Positions 33,501-48,500 of a stretch of DNA of 64,000 bases are shown here, in pieces; position 1 is the first letter of the stretch, and every line of letters begins with the position of its first letter. Both the position numbers and the translations under genes were made by a program. Location: IMG/VR virus record IMGVR_UViG_3300036770_003021, positions 1 to 64,000 of that record. One strand, given 5' to 3'. The notes beneath the pieces were generated by a model. The model was not told the origin of the DNA. It saw only the letters and a program-made list of their open reading frames with translations, and did no database searches. The DNA is from a virus.

Positions 33501-36500
33501 ACCGCTTTGTATATGTAATTTAGTAGATGGACCTGTTGTGCCTATACCTACATTTCCGTTATTGTTAATAACCATTTTTGTAGTTAATGTTCCTAATGCA
33601 CCTGTGTTTGTTTTGAAAGCTAAAATACCTTGGTAACCTCCACCTGTCCAAATTTGTTCAATTTGAGCAGGTTCCCAACCATCAGCGTTACGATAAAATC
33701 TAATTTTTCTCCCACTATCTAATGATGTTGCATCCGATGCGGCTAAAATTATACTACCTTCTACAGATAATTTTTCACTTACTGTGGTGGTACCTATGCC
33801 CACATTGCCCGTACTAGTAATACGCATTCTTTCAGTGCCGTTGGTATAGAATCTTGTATTACCGTGGGTATAATTGGCATTATTTTTTGTCAATTGTCCT
33901 ATTTCAAGACTTCCGCCAGCCGCACCATATGTTCCTGGCGTATAATAAATTCCAGCTTGAGCATCCCAATCCCAATTTGAACCTAAAATCAAACCATTTG
34001 TGGCATTATTACCAATCATCCACAAATTACCATCATTGTATCCTAATAAATCAAATCCATAATATCTGACACGTTCATATCCTTGAGTTAACTTAGCTAC
34101 AACAACATTTGAAGTTCCAGCTCCAATTTCAAATTTATAGTTAGGATTTTTTGTGCCTATACCAACCGATCCTTGTACATACAATCTAGAAGCGGTTAAA
34201 CTGCCACTGAAACCACTAGCTTTTATAAATTGCGTAGCTATAATTGATCCTGTAATTCTAGCGCCTTGTAATATTGCCATATAATATAATTATTTATTTA
34301 TCAATCGATTTATTGTTATTTGTTGTTCATCAACTATCTGCTTCAATTCTTTAACACCCTGTATCAATACAGCTGTCAATTTACTATAATTTATACCAGA
34401 TATATTACCCAACTCATCATAACTAACAAATTCAGGATATATCTTCACAACCTCTTCAGCTATCAAACCAATACTAAATTCATTGTTGTTCTTATACCTA
34501 AATGTCACCGGATTCAATAACACAATCTTGTCCAATTGCGGCGGCAATAAAGGTACAATATCCGTTTTAGTATCTTCACTAGACGTTTCTATCAATGTAG
34601 TAGCACTAACAGTTCCAGTAACCGTTAATGTAGTACCACTCACACTCAAAAAATTAACACTCTGTAACGTAGTAAGACCAGTAGTTTTTACCAAATAATT
34701 AGGCTGATCAGTAAAACTACCACCACTAATTCCACTGGTACCACTAGGAGCACTAATACCACTAGTGCCACTCGTACCACTGCTACCACTAGTTCCACTT
34801 ATACCACTACTTCCACTACTAGCACTAGCACCTCCGCCAGCACTTACACCACTTGTTCCACTTGTACCAACAGTTCCACTACTACCACTGGTTCCGCTTG
34901 TGCCACTCGTACCACTGCTACCACTTGTTCCACTGGTTCCATTTCGACCACTTGTGCCACTGCTACCACTTGTTCCGCTCGTTCCACTTGTGCCACTTGT
35001 TCCGTTTGTTCCACTTGTTCCGTTTTGACCGCTACTACCACTTGTTCCACTTGTACCGCTACTACCACTTGTACCACTACTACCACTTGTGGCACTATTA
35101 CCACTGCTACCACTATCACGACTAAATCCGCTTGTACCACTGCTACCACTAGTACCACTTGTTCCGCTTGTTCCGCTTGTTCCGCTTGTGCCACTTGTAC
35201 CACTGGTTCCATTTCTACCACTGCTACCACTAGTACCACTGCTACCACTGCTACCACTAGTTCCACTTGTTCCGCTAGTGCCACTCGTTCCATTTGTTCC
35301 GCTTGTTCCGTTTTGACCACTGCTACCACTTGTTCCACTTGTACCGCTACTACCACTTGTACCACTACTACCACTTGTGGCACTATTACCACTGCTACCA
35401 CTATCACGACTAAATCCGCTTGTACCACTGCTACCACTAGTACCACTGGTACCACTTGTTCCGCTTGTACCACTTGTGCCACTTGATCCACTTGACCCAC
35501 TTATACCAGACGATCCGCTACTACCACTGCTACCACTTGATCCACTTGTTCCACTTGTGCCACTAGTACCATTTGTACCATTTGACCCACTTATACCACT
35601 TGTTCCACTCGTTCCACTGGTACCATTTGATCCACTCGTACCACTAGTGCCACTGGTACCACTGCTCCCACTTGATCCACTTGTTCCGCTTGTGCCACTA
35701 GTACCATTTGACCCACTTGATCCACTTGACCCACTTGATCCACTTGACCCACTTGACCCACTTGATCCACTTACACCAGACGATCCGCTACTACCACTAG
35801 TACCGCTTGTGCCACTAGTACCATTTGACCCACTTATACCACTTGTGCCACTTGATCCATTACTGCCGCTTGTTCCACTTGTTCCGCTTGTGCCACTAGT
35901 ACCACTTGATCCGCTTGTACCACTTGTGCCACTTGATCCGCTTGTACCACTTGTGCCACTGCTACCACTGGTACCATTAGATCCACTTGTACCGCTTGTG
36001 CCACTAGTACCATTTGTACCACTTGTACCGTTAGATCCACTTGATCCGCTAGTACCAGACGATCCGCTACTACCACTTGTACCGTTTGATCCGCTTATAC
36101 CACTTGTGCCACTTGTACCACTGGTGCCGTTTGTTCCACTGCTACCACTTATACCAGACGATCCGCTACTACCACTTGTACCGTTGGATCCACTTGTGCC
36201 ACTTGTACCGTTAGATCCGCTTGTACCACTTGATCCACTTGATCCGCTTGTGCCACTTGATCCACTTGATCCACTTGATCCACTTGACCCACTGGTGCCG
36301 TTCGATCCGCTTGTACCACTTGTGCCACTTGATCCACTTGACCCACTTATACCAGACGATCCGCTACTACCACTAGTACCGCTTGTGCCACTAGTACCAC
36401 TAGTACCACTTGTACCGTTAGATCCACTTGTGCCACTAGTACCACTGCTTCCACTTGTGCCACTGCTTCCATTTGATCCACTTGTACCACTACTACCACT

Positions 36501-39500
36501 TGTACCACTTGTACCACTACTGCCACTTGTACCGTTGGATCCACTTGTGCCACTAGTACCACTGCTTCCACTTGATCCACTTGATTCACTTACGCCACTG
36601 GTGCCGCTTGTTCCATTTGTACCACTGCTGCCACTTATACCAGAAGATCCACTACTACCACTTGTGCCACTTGTGCCATTAGATCCACTTGTACCGCTTG
36701 ATCCATTTGACCCACTTGTACCACTTGATCCACTTGACCCACTTGTACCATTTGATCCACTTGACCCACTTGTACCACTTGTGCCGCTTGTACCACTTGT
36801 GCCATTAGATCCACTCGTTCCACTAGTACCGCTTGTGCCATTAGATCCGCTCGTACCACTAGTACCACTAGTGCCGCTTGTGCCGCTTGTGCCATTTGAT
36901 CCACTAGTACCACTTGATCCACTACTACCACTTGTACCGCTTGTGCCATTAGATCCACTTGTACCGCTTGTGCCACTAGTACCGCTTGTACCACTTGTGC
37001 CGTTTGATCCGCTTGTACCACTTGTGCCGTTTGATCCGCTTGTTCCACTTATACCAGATGATCCACTTGTACCGCTTGTGCCACTAGTACCACTTGTGCC
37101 ACTAGTACCACTAGTACCGCTTGTTCCACTACTACCGCTTGTACCGTTTGACCCACTTGTTCCACTTGTACCATTAGATCCGCTTGTTCCAGATGATCCA
37201 CTTGTTCCACTAGTACCACTTGTTCCACTACTACCAGATGTACCACTTGTACCGTTAGTACCGTTAGTACCATTAGTACCATTAGTACCATTTGATCCGC
37301 TTGTGCCATTTGATCCACTACTACCACTTGTTCCACTACTACCGCTTGTGCCACTCGTTCCACTACTACCACTTATACCAGAAGATCCACTGCTACCACT
37401 TGTACCGCTTGTGCCATTAGATCCACTTGTTCCAGATGATCCACTACTACCGCTTGTGCCACTACTACCGCTTGTACCATTAGATCCACTTGTACCACTT
37501 GTGCCACTTGTGCCACTGGTACCATTTGATCCACTACTACCGCTTGTACCATTAGATCCGCTAGTACCAGATGATCCACTACTACCGCTTGATCCGCTTG
37601 TACCAGATGATCCACTTGATCCACTTAATCCACTTGAACCACTTGAACCACTAGTACCGTTTGTACCGCTTGTACCACTAGTACCGTTTGATCCACTAGT
37701 ACCACTAGTGCCACTTGATCCGCTTGAACCACTTGAACCACTTGATCCACTTGATCCACTTGTACCGCTAGTACCACTTGATCCGCTTGTACCACTTGTG
37801 CCACTGCTACCACTGGTACCGTTAGATCCGCTAGTACCACTTGTTCCATTAGATCCACTTGTACCGGATGATCCACTTGTTCCGCTAGTACCAGACGATC
37901 CACTTGATCCGCTAGTACCGGACGATCCACTTGTTCCATTCGTTCCATTGGATCCGCTGGTACCAGATGATCCACTTGATCCGCTAGTACCAGATGATCC
38001 ACTTGAACCGCTTAATCCACTTGATCCACTTGATCCGCTCGATCCACTTGATCCACTGGTACCACTAGTACCGCTTGTACCACTAGTACCACTTGTGCCA
38101 TTAGATCCACTTGTGCCGTTTGATCCGCTAGTACCACTTGTTCCATTTGATCCACTTGTTCCACTACTACCACTTGTACCACTTGTTCCACTACTACCAC
38201 TTGTACCGCTTGTACCACTCGTTCCACTTGTACCATTTGATCCACTAGTGCCATTTGTGCCGTTTGATCCGCTTGTACCATTTGATCCACTAGTACCACT
38301 TGATCCACTTGATCCACTTGTACCGCTAGTACCACTGGTACCACTTGTTCCACTTGTGCCGCTCGTACCACTAGTGCCGTTTGTGCCATTAGATCCACTT
38401 GTTCCGCTACTGCCAGACGATCCGCTAGTACCAGATGAACCACTTGAACCACTTAACCCACTTGAACCACTTGAACCACTTGATCCGCTAGTACCGCTTG
38501 TGCCACTTGTTCCGCTAGTACCACTGGTACCATTTGTACCACTGGTACCATTTGTTCCACTTGATCCACTTGATCCACTTGATCCACTTGATCCACTTGA
38601 TCCACTTGATCCACTGGTACCACTCGTACCACTTGTACCGCTAGTGCCGCTTGTACCACTAGTGCCATTTGTACCATTAGTGCCGTTTGTACCATTTGAT
38701 CCACTTGACCCACTTGATCCACTTGATCCACTAGTACCGCTTGTACCACTTGTGCCGCTTGTACCACTTGTGCCGCTTGTACCACTAGTACCGCTTGTAC
38801 CACTTGTGCCGCTTGTACCACTGGTGCCATTTGTCCCATTACTACCGGATGATCCACTATTACCAGATGATCCACTTGTACCGCTTGTACCAGATGTACC
38901 ACTTGTTCCACTAGTACCACTTGTGCCACTGGTACCATTTGTGCCGCTTGTGCCGTTTGAACCACTGCTTCCACTTATACCAGATGTGCCACTTGTGCCA
39001 CTAGATCCGCTCGATCCACTTGACCCACTGGTACCACTCGTACCACTAGTACCACTGGTGCCACTGGATCCGCTTGTACCACTTGTACCACTTGATCCAC
39101 TTGTACCACTTGATCCGCTGCTACCACTTGTACCACTGCTACCACTTGTTCCACTTGTGCCACTAGATCCGCTTGTACCACTTGTACCACTGCTACCACT
39201 AGTACCGTTTGTGCCACTTGTACCACTGGTACCACTGGTACCACTAGTACCACTTGTTCCGCTACTACCACTTGTTCCGCTGCTTCCACTGGTGCCTGAT
39301 CTACCGCTTGATCCTCTTGTACCACTTGTGCCGGTTGTACCGCTTGTAGTACTTGTACCACTTGATCCGCTTGATCCATCTAATAAACCGCTACTGCCGC
39401 TTGTACCACTGCTTCCATTTTCTCCACTGGTTCCACTGGTTCCTATATCGCCACTTTGACCGCTACTACCACCCTCACCATTTGTACCGCTTGTGCCTTG

Positions 39501-42500
39501 ACTACCACTGGTACCTGAAGATGTGCTTGTACCGCTTGTGCCGCTTGTATTGCTTGTTCCGCTTGATCCAGCTGATCCTTTTTCTCCGCTGCTGCCACTA
39601 CTACCACTAGTGCCTGTGCCTGAAGTACCACTGGTGCTGATATTACCGCTTACACCTATGATGTATCCGCATGCATCAAACGAAAAAGTTATAGTTGCGG
39701 TATTATCGTTATTAAGTACTATTGTTTCTGGTATTAATTGATTGAAATTTTCGTCGTATGTTTGAATTAATACTAGATCTGAGTTTAAATTATGATCAAA
39801 TACCCAAGTTTTTGATTTTTGATCGCATGGTATTTGTTTAGTAGCAACATTGTTGAAAAACTGAGAACTGGTTCGGCAATAAATAATTTTACGTAATTCG
39901 TCGATTATTTTAAGAAACAGCTCTGTAGTAGGATCTTTAAAAGTCGCTGTTAATTTTTTATAATCATACAGAGCATTATCCAATTTTATTGGAGAAACCT
40001 CGCATGGATCTTTCTTTAATGTTGACATTTCTTATAAATATAACGATACGGTTAAGTAACACCGTGTAAGTGTTAAAAACATAAATATTAATTATATTTA
40101 ATTAAATAGAGAAATTGGTATTCTTCTCCACTGTCCTGCGCTGTATATATAAAAATAATTACCGTCGTAGCTTACCCATCCATCTTCACCGTAATCTGAT
40201 GATTGATATGGTACTTGATGGTAAAATTTGTCAGGAAATCTTTGAAATACTCTAAAAGCGGTATTTATTGGTCTTTTATTTGCGGTTGTGTAAATGGGAT
40301 TACCATTGCAATCGTATCCACTGATATAGGTTTGACTATTATAGTCATAATCAAATGTAGCAATTTCTCTTTTTAACCACCCCGCTGGATATTGATAAAC
40401 ATAGATATATTTAGAATCGTATGCTAACCAACCATTTTCTCCATAATCGGTGATAGATTTTGGAGCTGGATGAAATGGTGTTTTGGTAACACCTTCGGAA
40501 CTGGGTTGTATTTTATTATATCCGTCTAAATTTGTTACTTTATTTACATTTAGTGCCATTGTACCTTGACCTGTTACATCTGTGTAATCCAATGGACTAT
40601 CTTTTAAATTGCTACTATTTTTAATAATATTGTTTGAAATGTTTTCCATTTCACCTGCACTAGCAATTGCATTTTCTTGCAACATTACTTTTCTTACTGT
40701 AAATAGCTTTTGAGTAGTATTTTTTACCCCATTTAAATTTGTTATGTAATTTTCATTTAACAAATATGCATTGACATTTATATCAAATGATGTTTTGATA
40801 TTACGATCTTCGCCTTCATTGATTTCTTGTTCGATGCTATAACTGTCTATTCTGGCTCTGAACTTAAATCTTTCTGCGTCTCCCCAGTAATCTTTAGCTG
40901 CATAATTGATTTGTTCCAACAGCTTATTGTTTTGATCTACATAATCAGTCCAAATGATACATTCGTATGTAATATTTACTTGAACGGGTAAACTTACACT
41001 ATAAATTTGCTTGGTTGGTTTGCTTGCAAACGCACCTTTGTTCATCAAATCAAATCTGTCATATTTGTTTTTCTCGCTATAATTCATTATGGTTTCATAA
41101 CTCAAATAACGGTTAAATGTTGCAAGATCTTTGTTATTTTCTACACTTTTTCTACGAATCATAACAGCTGGCAACAATATTTTGCCTTGATTGTCTCTGA
41201 TATGACCAAACTTTTTCATAGCAAACCATCTTTCTGGATTGCCATATATAATTGGCACCTTGACAACTTCACCATTATCGTTTACTTGTAGTCTTAAAGT
41301 ACTATCTAATGTGTTGATAATAGCTGTATCAACGTCCAATAACGTTACAGTAAAATTCTTTTGTTTATCTGTATCACGACGAGTTGCGTTGGCTCTATTA
41401 TAGAACTTTTTAACATCTGATTGCGCAGATGCGTTTTCAATAGGATTTGGTGGCGGATTTGTATTAGTATTTGGACCCCAAGCCATAAATTATGTTTGTC
41501 TTTCTACTAGGTTAATTTTGCTTAGTCTTGTGTAATGAGTATTAACAATCAAACTCCAAGACTTATCAGGATGACCACCCAAGAATTGTTCTTGAACTAC
41601 GTTATCAATTTCGTAATAACGTTCATTGTAAAGCACCAAATCGCCAATTTCTGGGAAATAGTTCGTGGTAATACAATCACGTTCTCTAAATCTGTAAACA
41701 ATATCTTGTTTTCTATCAGGTCCGTATCCTTGATTTTCTGTGTTAATGTCTTCACGTTGTACCAAACAACTCAAGTCTATGCCAGAGTAAAAAACCTTAC
41801 CCTTATCACTACTACTTTCACCGTAGATATTGGTATTGGTTTCATAAGCCGCAATTTTAAATACTTGCACAACGCATTCGATTATATCACCAATTAATTC
41901 AGAATTAACACTTCCCAAAAAATTTATATCTCTTGGAGAAAAGTATCTACCGGGAGAATAATTATTGTTATAAATACCCACATCTTTACGTGTAGATGTC
42001 CAGTATTGCTTAAAAGCCGGATTTTGTTTAGGGTATTGTGGTGATACAGGTGCTGCCATAAATTATCCTATATAAATGTGTAGTGGCACTCTGGAAAGCA
42101 TCTTATTCATTTCTTCGCTTTCCTTACCTTTATTTTCCAATTGATTGACACGTAAGGTTTTCTCCAACATATCTCTTAATTTTTCAAGCAATGTGTCTTT
42201 TTCTTCCTTGGCTTCAGCACGCAATTCTGCACCGTCGAGAGTTACTTCGCCACCTGGAATTGGTACCGTACTATATTTTTGTAATATACGACCCAACGTT
42301 TCTTTGCACAAAGCCAAGAAATATTTCTTGATCCACTGTTTGCCTGGTTGATTTATCTTACAATATGTACAGTATTCGTATGGTATATCACTTGGATCGC
42401 TAATGTATTCATAACGAGATCCACTATAAAAGTTGGTAATATCACGTTCACTTTCAACTATATAATCTATATAAACTTTGAAATTGTCGGTTGGAATTGG

Positions 42501-45500
42501 AAATATTCTCAACTTATTATTACCTAGAATTTCAAAACTATATGCGCTTTTACGAACCATATCATTAAACTCAATAGCTTGTACACGTTCCAAGTCTTCA
42601 AAGATCGGAGTCATTAAGAATTGTGTAGCAGGACTGTATGCGCTAAATCCCATTTCTGTTAGTACGTTACTATAACTCATACCAGTCATACTAAACGGAT
42701 CATAAATACGAGCAATTGCTGGTGGTCTTTGGTGAAATACACGTTTAACTTCGATACGAGAACCTGTCAAGTGTTCAATATCTTTGCCAATCAATTGATT
42801 TAAGTCATAAACTTGTTGTGTGCTGCTTGGATTAACACTGCCACTGACAGTAATATAATTGCGTTTAACTTCATATTCACCGCCAACAAGTGCTTCTGCA
42901 CCATATTGTTTGCTCAATTGAATTATAAAAGGCAATCCTGTACTTTTTACTCCTAGACCTGTTAAATTTTTGTATTGGTTTTGTGGTAATCCTTGTAAAT
43001 TTACCATATTATTAACGATGTTGAATTCGTTAACTACACGGTTATATTCCAATACAGATTCTTCAAAACAGGCATAAAAATTAACATCGATCATTTCAAT
43101 ATCGACGATAGGATAACCCAAACGTTTTGCTGCCCACATAGCACTACTACTACAATCATTTTCAAAAGTAGTTTCGCCAGATCCTGTGTTACAACTTTCG
43201 CTTAAGTAATAACCAAATGGCACAGTGTTTTGAGTAACACTACTACCACTCCCAGGCCATCTTACCCTATCTTGATCTAAATTAGCACTCATTAATTATA
43301 AATATCTCTTGACTGAGATAATACAACTAAATTAGTGAATTAGTAACCAAGTTCCTATTACATCTGCTCTATTTGCACTGTCATCGCCATCGCCTGGTTT
43401 AACAATAACATTCCATTTTGGCATAACTCCCACAGGAATACTCATCATTTCGTCGTAAGTAATAACACTATCTTCAGGTACGTTATACTTTAATGTCAAC
43501 TTTTTCTTTAAAATATCAATAGCTGCTGGCGATTTATAAACCAACTTTTTAATTAATTTAGGTTGTTTGTTGGGTTTTTTTGGATCTGGTATAAAATCTG
43601 GATCGGGAATTTCCATTCTATCAACCAAATCAGCAAACATTTGTTTTGGTACTACCGTAGAATGTTTAGTGGTTTGTAGATTTATTTGTTTTTCTTGATC
43701 TGGTTTTGCACCAGCACTAAAATTCATTTTGAAATTTACTGGCTTATCACCTTTAGCAACACTTGCCATCTTGGTATAAGCGTAGAAATCTACATCGGGA
43801 AACATTCTAGCAACATTATATGCTAAATTCAAATAATCTTCACTAAAGAAATCACCAGAATCGTGCCATCTGATTACTGTTTTGACTTTCTTTTTTTTAT
43901 TTTTATCATATGCGGATTTAATTTCAGCTGCCAACATATTTCTATAACCTTCTGGGTCATTTAACAAAAAGTTAAGTTGTCTTGTTTGTGATGTGTTAAC
44001 AGGCATATATTGTACATAACCGCCTTTTTTAGCATAACAATAAACTTTACACGCACCTGCGCCCGGACAAGTATTTATGATAACAAACTTTTGATTTTTT
44101 TCGTCATATCCAAGGCCTTGTAAAGCTGGCAATCCTATATTATAAAACTGAGTACTTTCTCCGCCACTGTGTGAGATTTTTTCATTTTGTTTTAAAATCT
44201 TATCAGGTCGTGTTGTAATATGGGTTTTTAACTTAGATAAATCAAACTTGCGTCCATTTGGATCTACGATTTGTATTTCTCTTGCAAGTTTCGGATGTAC
44301 ATATGGAAACTTAAATTTATCAGTTGGATCTTTTGTGGTAGTGTACTTTTGTTTGCCTTTTTTATCCAATTTAGGTAATCCAGTTTTTTTGTAAAAGTCA
44401 GGCTTACCGGCGGATCTATCCAAATATCCTTGTAGTGCATCAGAAGGCAATTCTGTGGTGCCAGCGCCTAACATATCAGCTTCGTCTAATTCGATTTCAA
44501 ATTCAGATTCTGGTCCTAATTGTTGTGCTACAAATGAATCAAGTGATTGAATAGCTGATGATGGCAATCCAATTCCTTCATACATTTTAGCTTCTGTTAA
44601 TAAATCGATAAATTTCATACGTGTTTTGTTATTTTTACTTTTAAATTACCAGTGCCTTTTATTACACGGTGATATGTTTCTTTGGGTATAAATATTGTTT
44701 CTTTAAGTAATTGTGGTAGATTATTGTCCAATTGAAACTGCCAATCTATATTTTCTATAACTTCTATAGTTCTATCTTCTTTGTCTATATGCCATTCCAA
44801 TTCGTGCGTATCTACATCAGTACTAAATTCTCTTATATACTGATTGTTACCCACGGATTTTTCTGTGAACGGCAAATCCATTACCAATACTTTCCTCGCC
44901 CTTTGTTACCAAGAGAACGCATTCTGTGACTACGGCAACTCCAGTATCCAGCGGTGGTTCTATCTTTCTTTTGACTACATTTGTGTCTAGCAGCAAAACT
45001 CTTACGACGAGCCTTGTTACCAGCTCTACTTCTCATATTTGGATCACCAAATGTTACTTTTTTAACTTTGCCATTCTTGGATTTAACATATACCGCATAC
45101 TTTTTAGGGCCACCTGGAGTTCTAAATGGTCTACTTAAATGAACTGTGCGACCTCTATGTTTCAACTCCATCAATAAATCTTCTTCGTCTTCGATAGGCG
45201 CATCCAAATATACTTCTCTACCTTCAAATATAGCCTTTTTACCCAAATCACTTTCAACCAATTCAGCGTCAGCGTCACACAGTTCTATTAAATTTTGAAA
45301 ATACAAAGTACGAACTTCTTCGATTAAATCAAAATAAGACTCACTATAGGTTCTAAAAATGTTTTCGCTAAGTGGAATTTTATTGTCAATATGATAACGC
45401 AAATAAGAACTCATCACTGGTTCTATGTTCTTGGGATGTGCCATCGGACACAACGAATCGTTCTCCATTAAGTCATTAAGTTTGATCATATTGATAAATA

Positions 45501-48500
45501 TTAGTTTTATTATAAAAAATAATATTTATATTATATGAACTTTAAAAAACAACTGTTTTACACCATCGTAATTTTAATACTAACCGGTTGTATTTCTTCT
45601 GAAGTTAGACCGGCGAAGCAAGTTACAACTGCACAAGACGCTGTTGCTAAACAAGAAGCCAAAGTAGATAATACGATGGTAGAGTTGGAAAAAGTAGAAA
45701 AAGGCAAACGTGTACAAGCATCGTCTTTGTCTATAGGTATTCAACACTCTTTGAGTCAAGTAACAAACCCGTCAGTACAAGTAGATACTGCTAAATCACT
45801 CAATGAACGTGTAATTTCTATAGTTGGATCACCACACATAGATGAAATTAAACGTATAAAAGCTACCGTTGATTTATTAAACAGTCAAGTTGCCGAGGAA
45901 AGAAAGAAGGGCGATCAATTACTATCACAACGTGACGAAATCATAAACAAATTGCAAAAAGAAAAGTCTGCTTTAAAAGAAAAGTATGACGATGAATTAT
46001 GGCAAATGACTGATAAAGCAAAAGAAATTGCAAAAGAAGCTGATCAAAGCAAGGCTACTTTGGATGCTATGAGTGGTATGTTTGGTCTTAATGCTGTATT
46101 TTGGGGTTTAAAGAAGTTCTTTGTTAGTGCAATGACTGCAATTATCATATTTGTTGTGGTATTTGTTATATTAAGAATATTAGCAACAGTACATCCTGCA
46201 GCTGGTGCAGCGTTTAGTATATTTAATATGATTGGTTCTGGATTACTAAGTTTGGTAAAAGCATTAACTCCACATGCATTTGAATTGGCTAACTTCGCTT
46301 CAAAAGACAAAGTTGACGAATTCAAGTCTCCACTTGTTAAAATAGTTGATGTAATTCAAGAACTAAAAGAAAAACAAAAAGAATCTCCTGATAGAGTATA
46401 TCCATTGACTGAAGTATTGAAAAGATTTGATAAAGAAATGGATAGTTCCGAAAAAGAATTGATTGATGACATTCTAAAAGAACAAAAGTGGATTAAATAA
46501 ATTAATATTTATATTTATTATATAATTGTTTTAGATTGTTAACAAATGTTATGTGTTAATAAACTAAAGACGATTATGGATACAAATACAGCACACGTAA
46601 TATCTCAACAGGTACTAGAATCAACCGCACAAGATATGACAGGCAAATATGTCTGGATGTTCGTAGCGGGATTAGTAATTCTAATGTTTAAATCAAGCAT
46701 TGAAAAACTTGCCGCGGCACTGTTTATGTTTATTGGGTCCGATTACAAAGAAGATGATGTTGTATATATTGATGGCAAACCCGGCAGAATTGTTCGTGTG
46801 GGACTTACAAAAACTGTATTTTTCATATATGACGTAGTAGATGGTAAGGTTGTAGGCGGAAGTAAATTAGTTATCCAAAATGAAAGACTAGCTGGTCTAA
46901 ACATAGAAAAACCACTACCTCAATTGGATTTAAGCCGTTTCAAAAAAGACTAATTTACTAATTAAACTATGGCTATTAACATTTTTACCCACATCAAACG
47001 TGGGTTATACGATAACGTCTACAACTGTATCGAAAAAGAAAAAGTAGATGTCAATCAAAGAGACGATGATACAGGCAATCCACCATTGGTTGTTGCTGTA
47101 GAAGAAAATCAAGTGGAAATCGTAAAACTACTGTTAAATCACGGTGCAGATCCCAACTGTAAAGATTGGACCAGTAAAAATACAGCACTGGATGTAGCTG
47201 AACAAAAAGGTTTTAAAAACATCGCAGAAATACTACAACAAAGAGGGGCAAAATACAGTAGCGGTAGTAGCTTCCATTTGGCTGCAAAAAATGGTGATAT
47301 CGTTTCTATTGAAGAAATGTTAGACAAAGGATGTGATATAAATGAAGTTGACGCTGGTAAAGGTTGGACTGCACTACATTATGCTGTAAATTATGGACAA
47401 AAACACTTGGTTGAATATCTAATTATAAGAGGTGCTGATGTCAACAAGAAAGATTTCTTGGGTAAAAACAATCCTATTGACGTACTATCCAATACCAATA
47501 GAGGTGATGTTGTTAAATTGTTGAATAAGTACGGTGCTAAATCCGCAGGTGGTACCAGCATTCATTTTTGCGCGGAAACTGGTGATTTTGAAGGTGTACA
47601 ATCATTCTTTGATAAAGATGGTAAAATCAATGGCAGAGATGAAAAGAATGGATGGATGCCACTACATTATGCCGTTAACGCTAACGATGTTGATATGGTG
47701 GAATTTTTGGTACATTTAGGTGCGAATGTTAACGGTGCGGATTTCAAAGGTGAAATTGCTCCGTTAGACATTGCATTCAAGACTGGAAATGTAGAAATGC
47801 AAACATATCTACAATCCAAAGGTGCGCAAAGAAAAAAGAAACACGATATTGGTGGTGGTGGAAAAGATGTAAACATATACATCACAGATGAAGTTAAAAA
47901 ACAAATTGCATTGTTTGTTGAAAAACGTAATCGTGAAGAAGCTGCAATAAAGAAACACGAAGAAGAACAAGCAACAAAAGAACCAAAGAAAAAAGATGCA
48001 CCAGCTAAGAAAATCAACTGGAAGGATTTCTTGAAACTTAAAGATATTCCAGTGGTAGAAAAGAAAGAAGAAAAGAAGGTAGAAGTTGTTAAACCTGTCA
48101 AACAAGTTGCCAAGAAAGTTGAACAAGTTGATGTAGAAGTCAAATCTGGTAGATTGCAATTGGATGTAGAACAAGAAGGTTATATATTCTTTATGGACAT
48201 TGTTGCTTATAGTAAGAAAACAACAGATGAACAAAAGAAAGCTTGTAAAGATTTGGGTACATTAGTCAAGTCTACAATGCAATACAAAACAGCTAATGCT
48301 CTTGAAAAGTTAATTATATTACCTACTGGCGATGGTATGGTATTGGGATTCTTTACTTATTTGGAAGATGCAATGAATTGTGCAGTTACTATAGCTAAAG
48401 CAGTAAAGGATAGACCAGATTTACAAATGAGAATGGGTGTACATTGTGGGCCTGTAATACCAATGGAAGATATTAATGGCAATCTCAATATCAGTGGTGA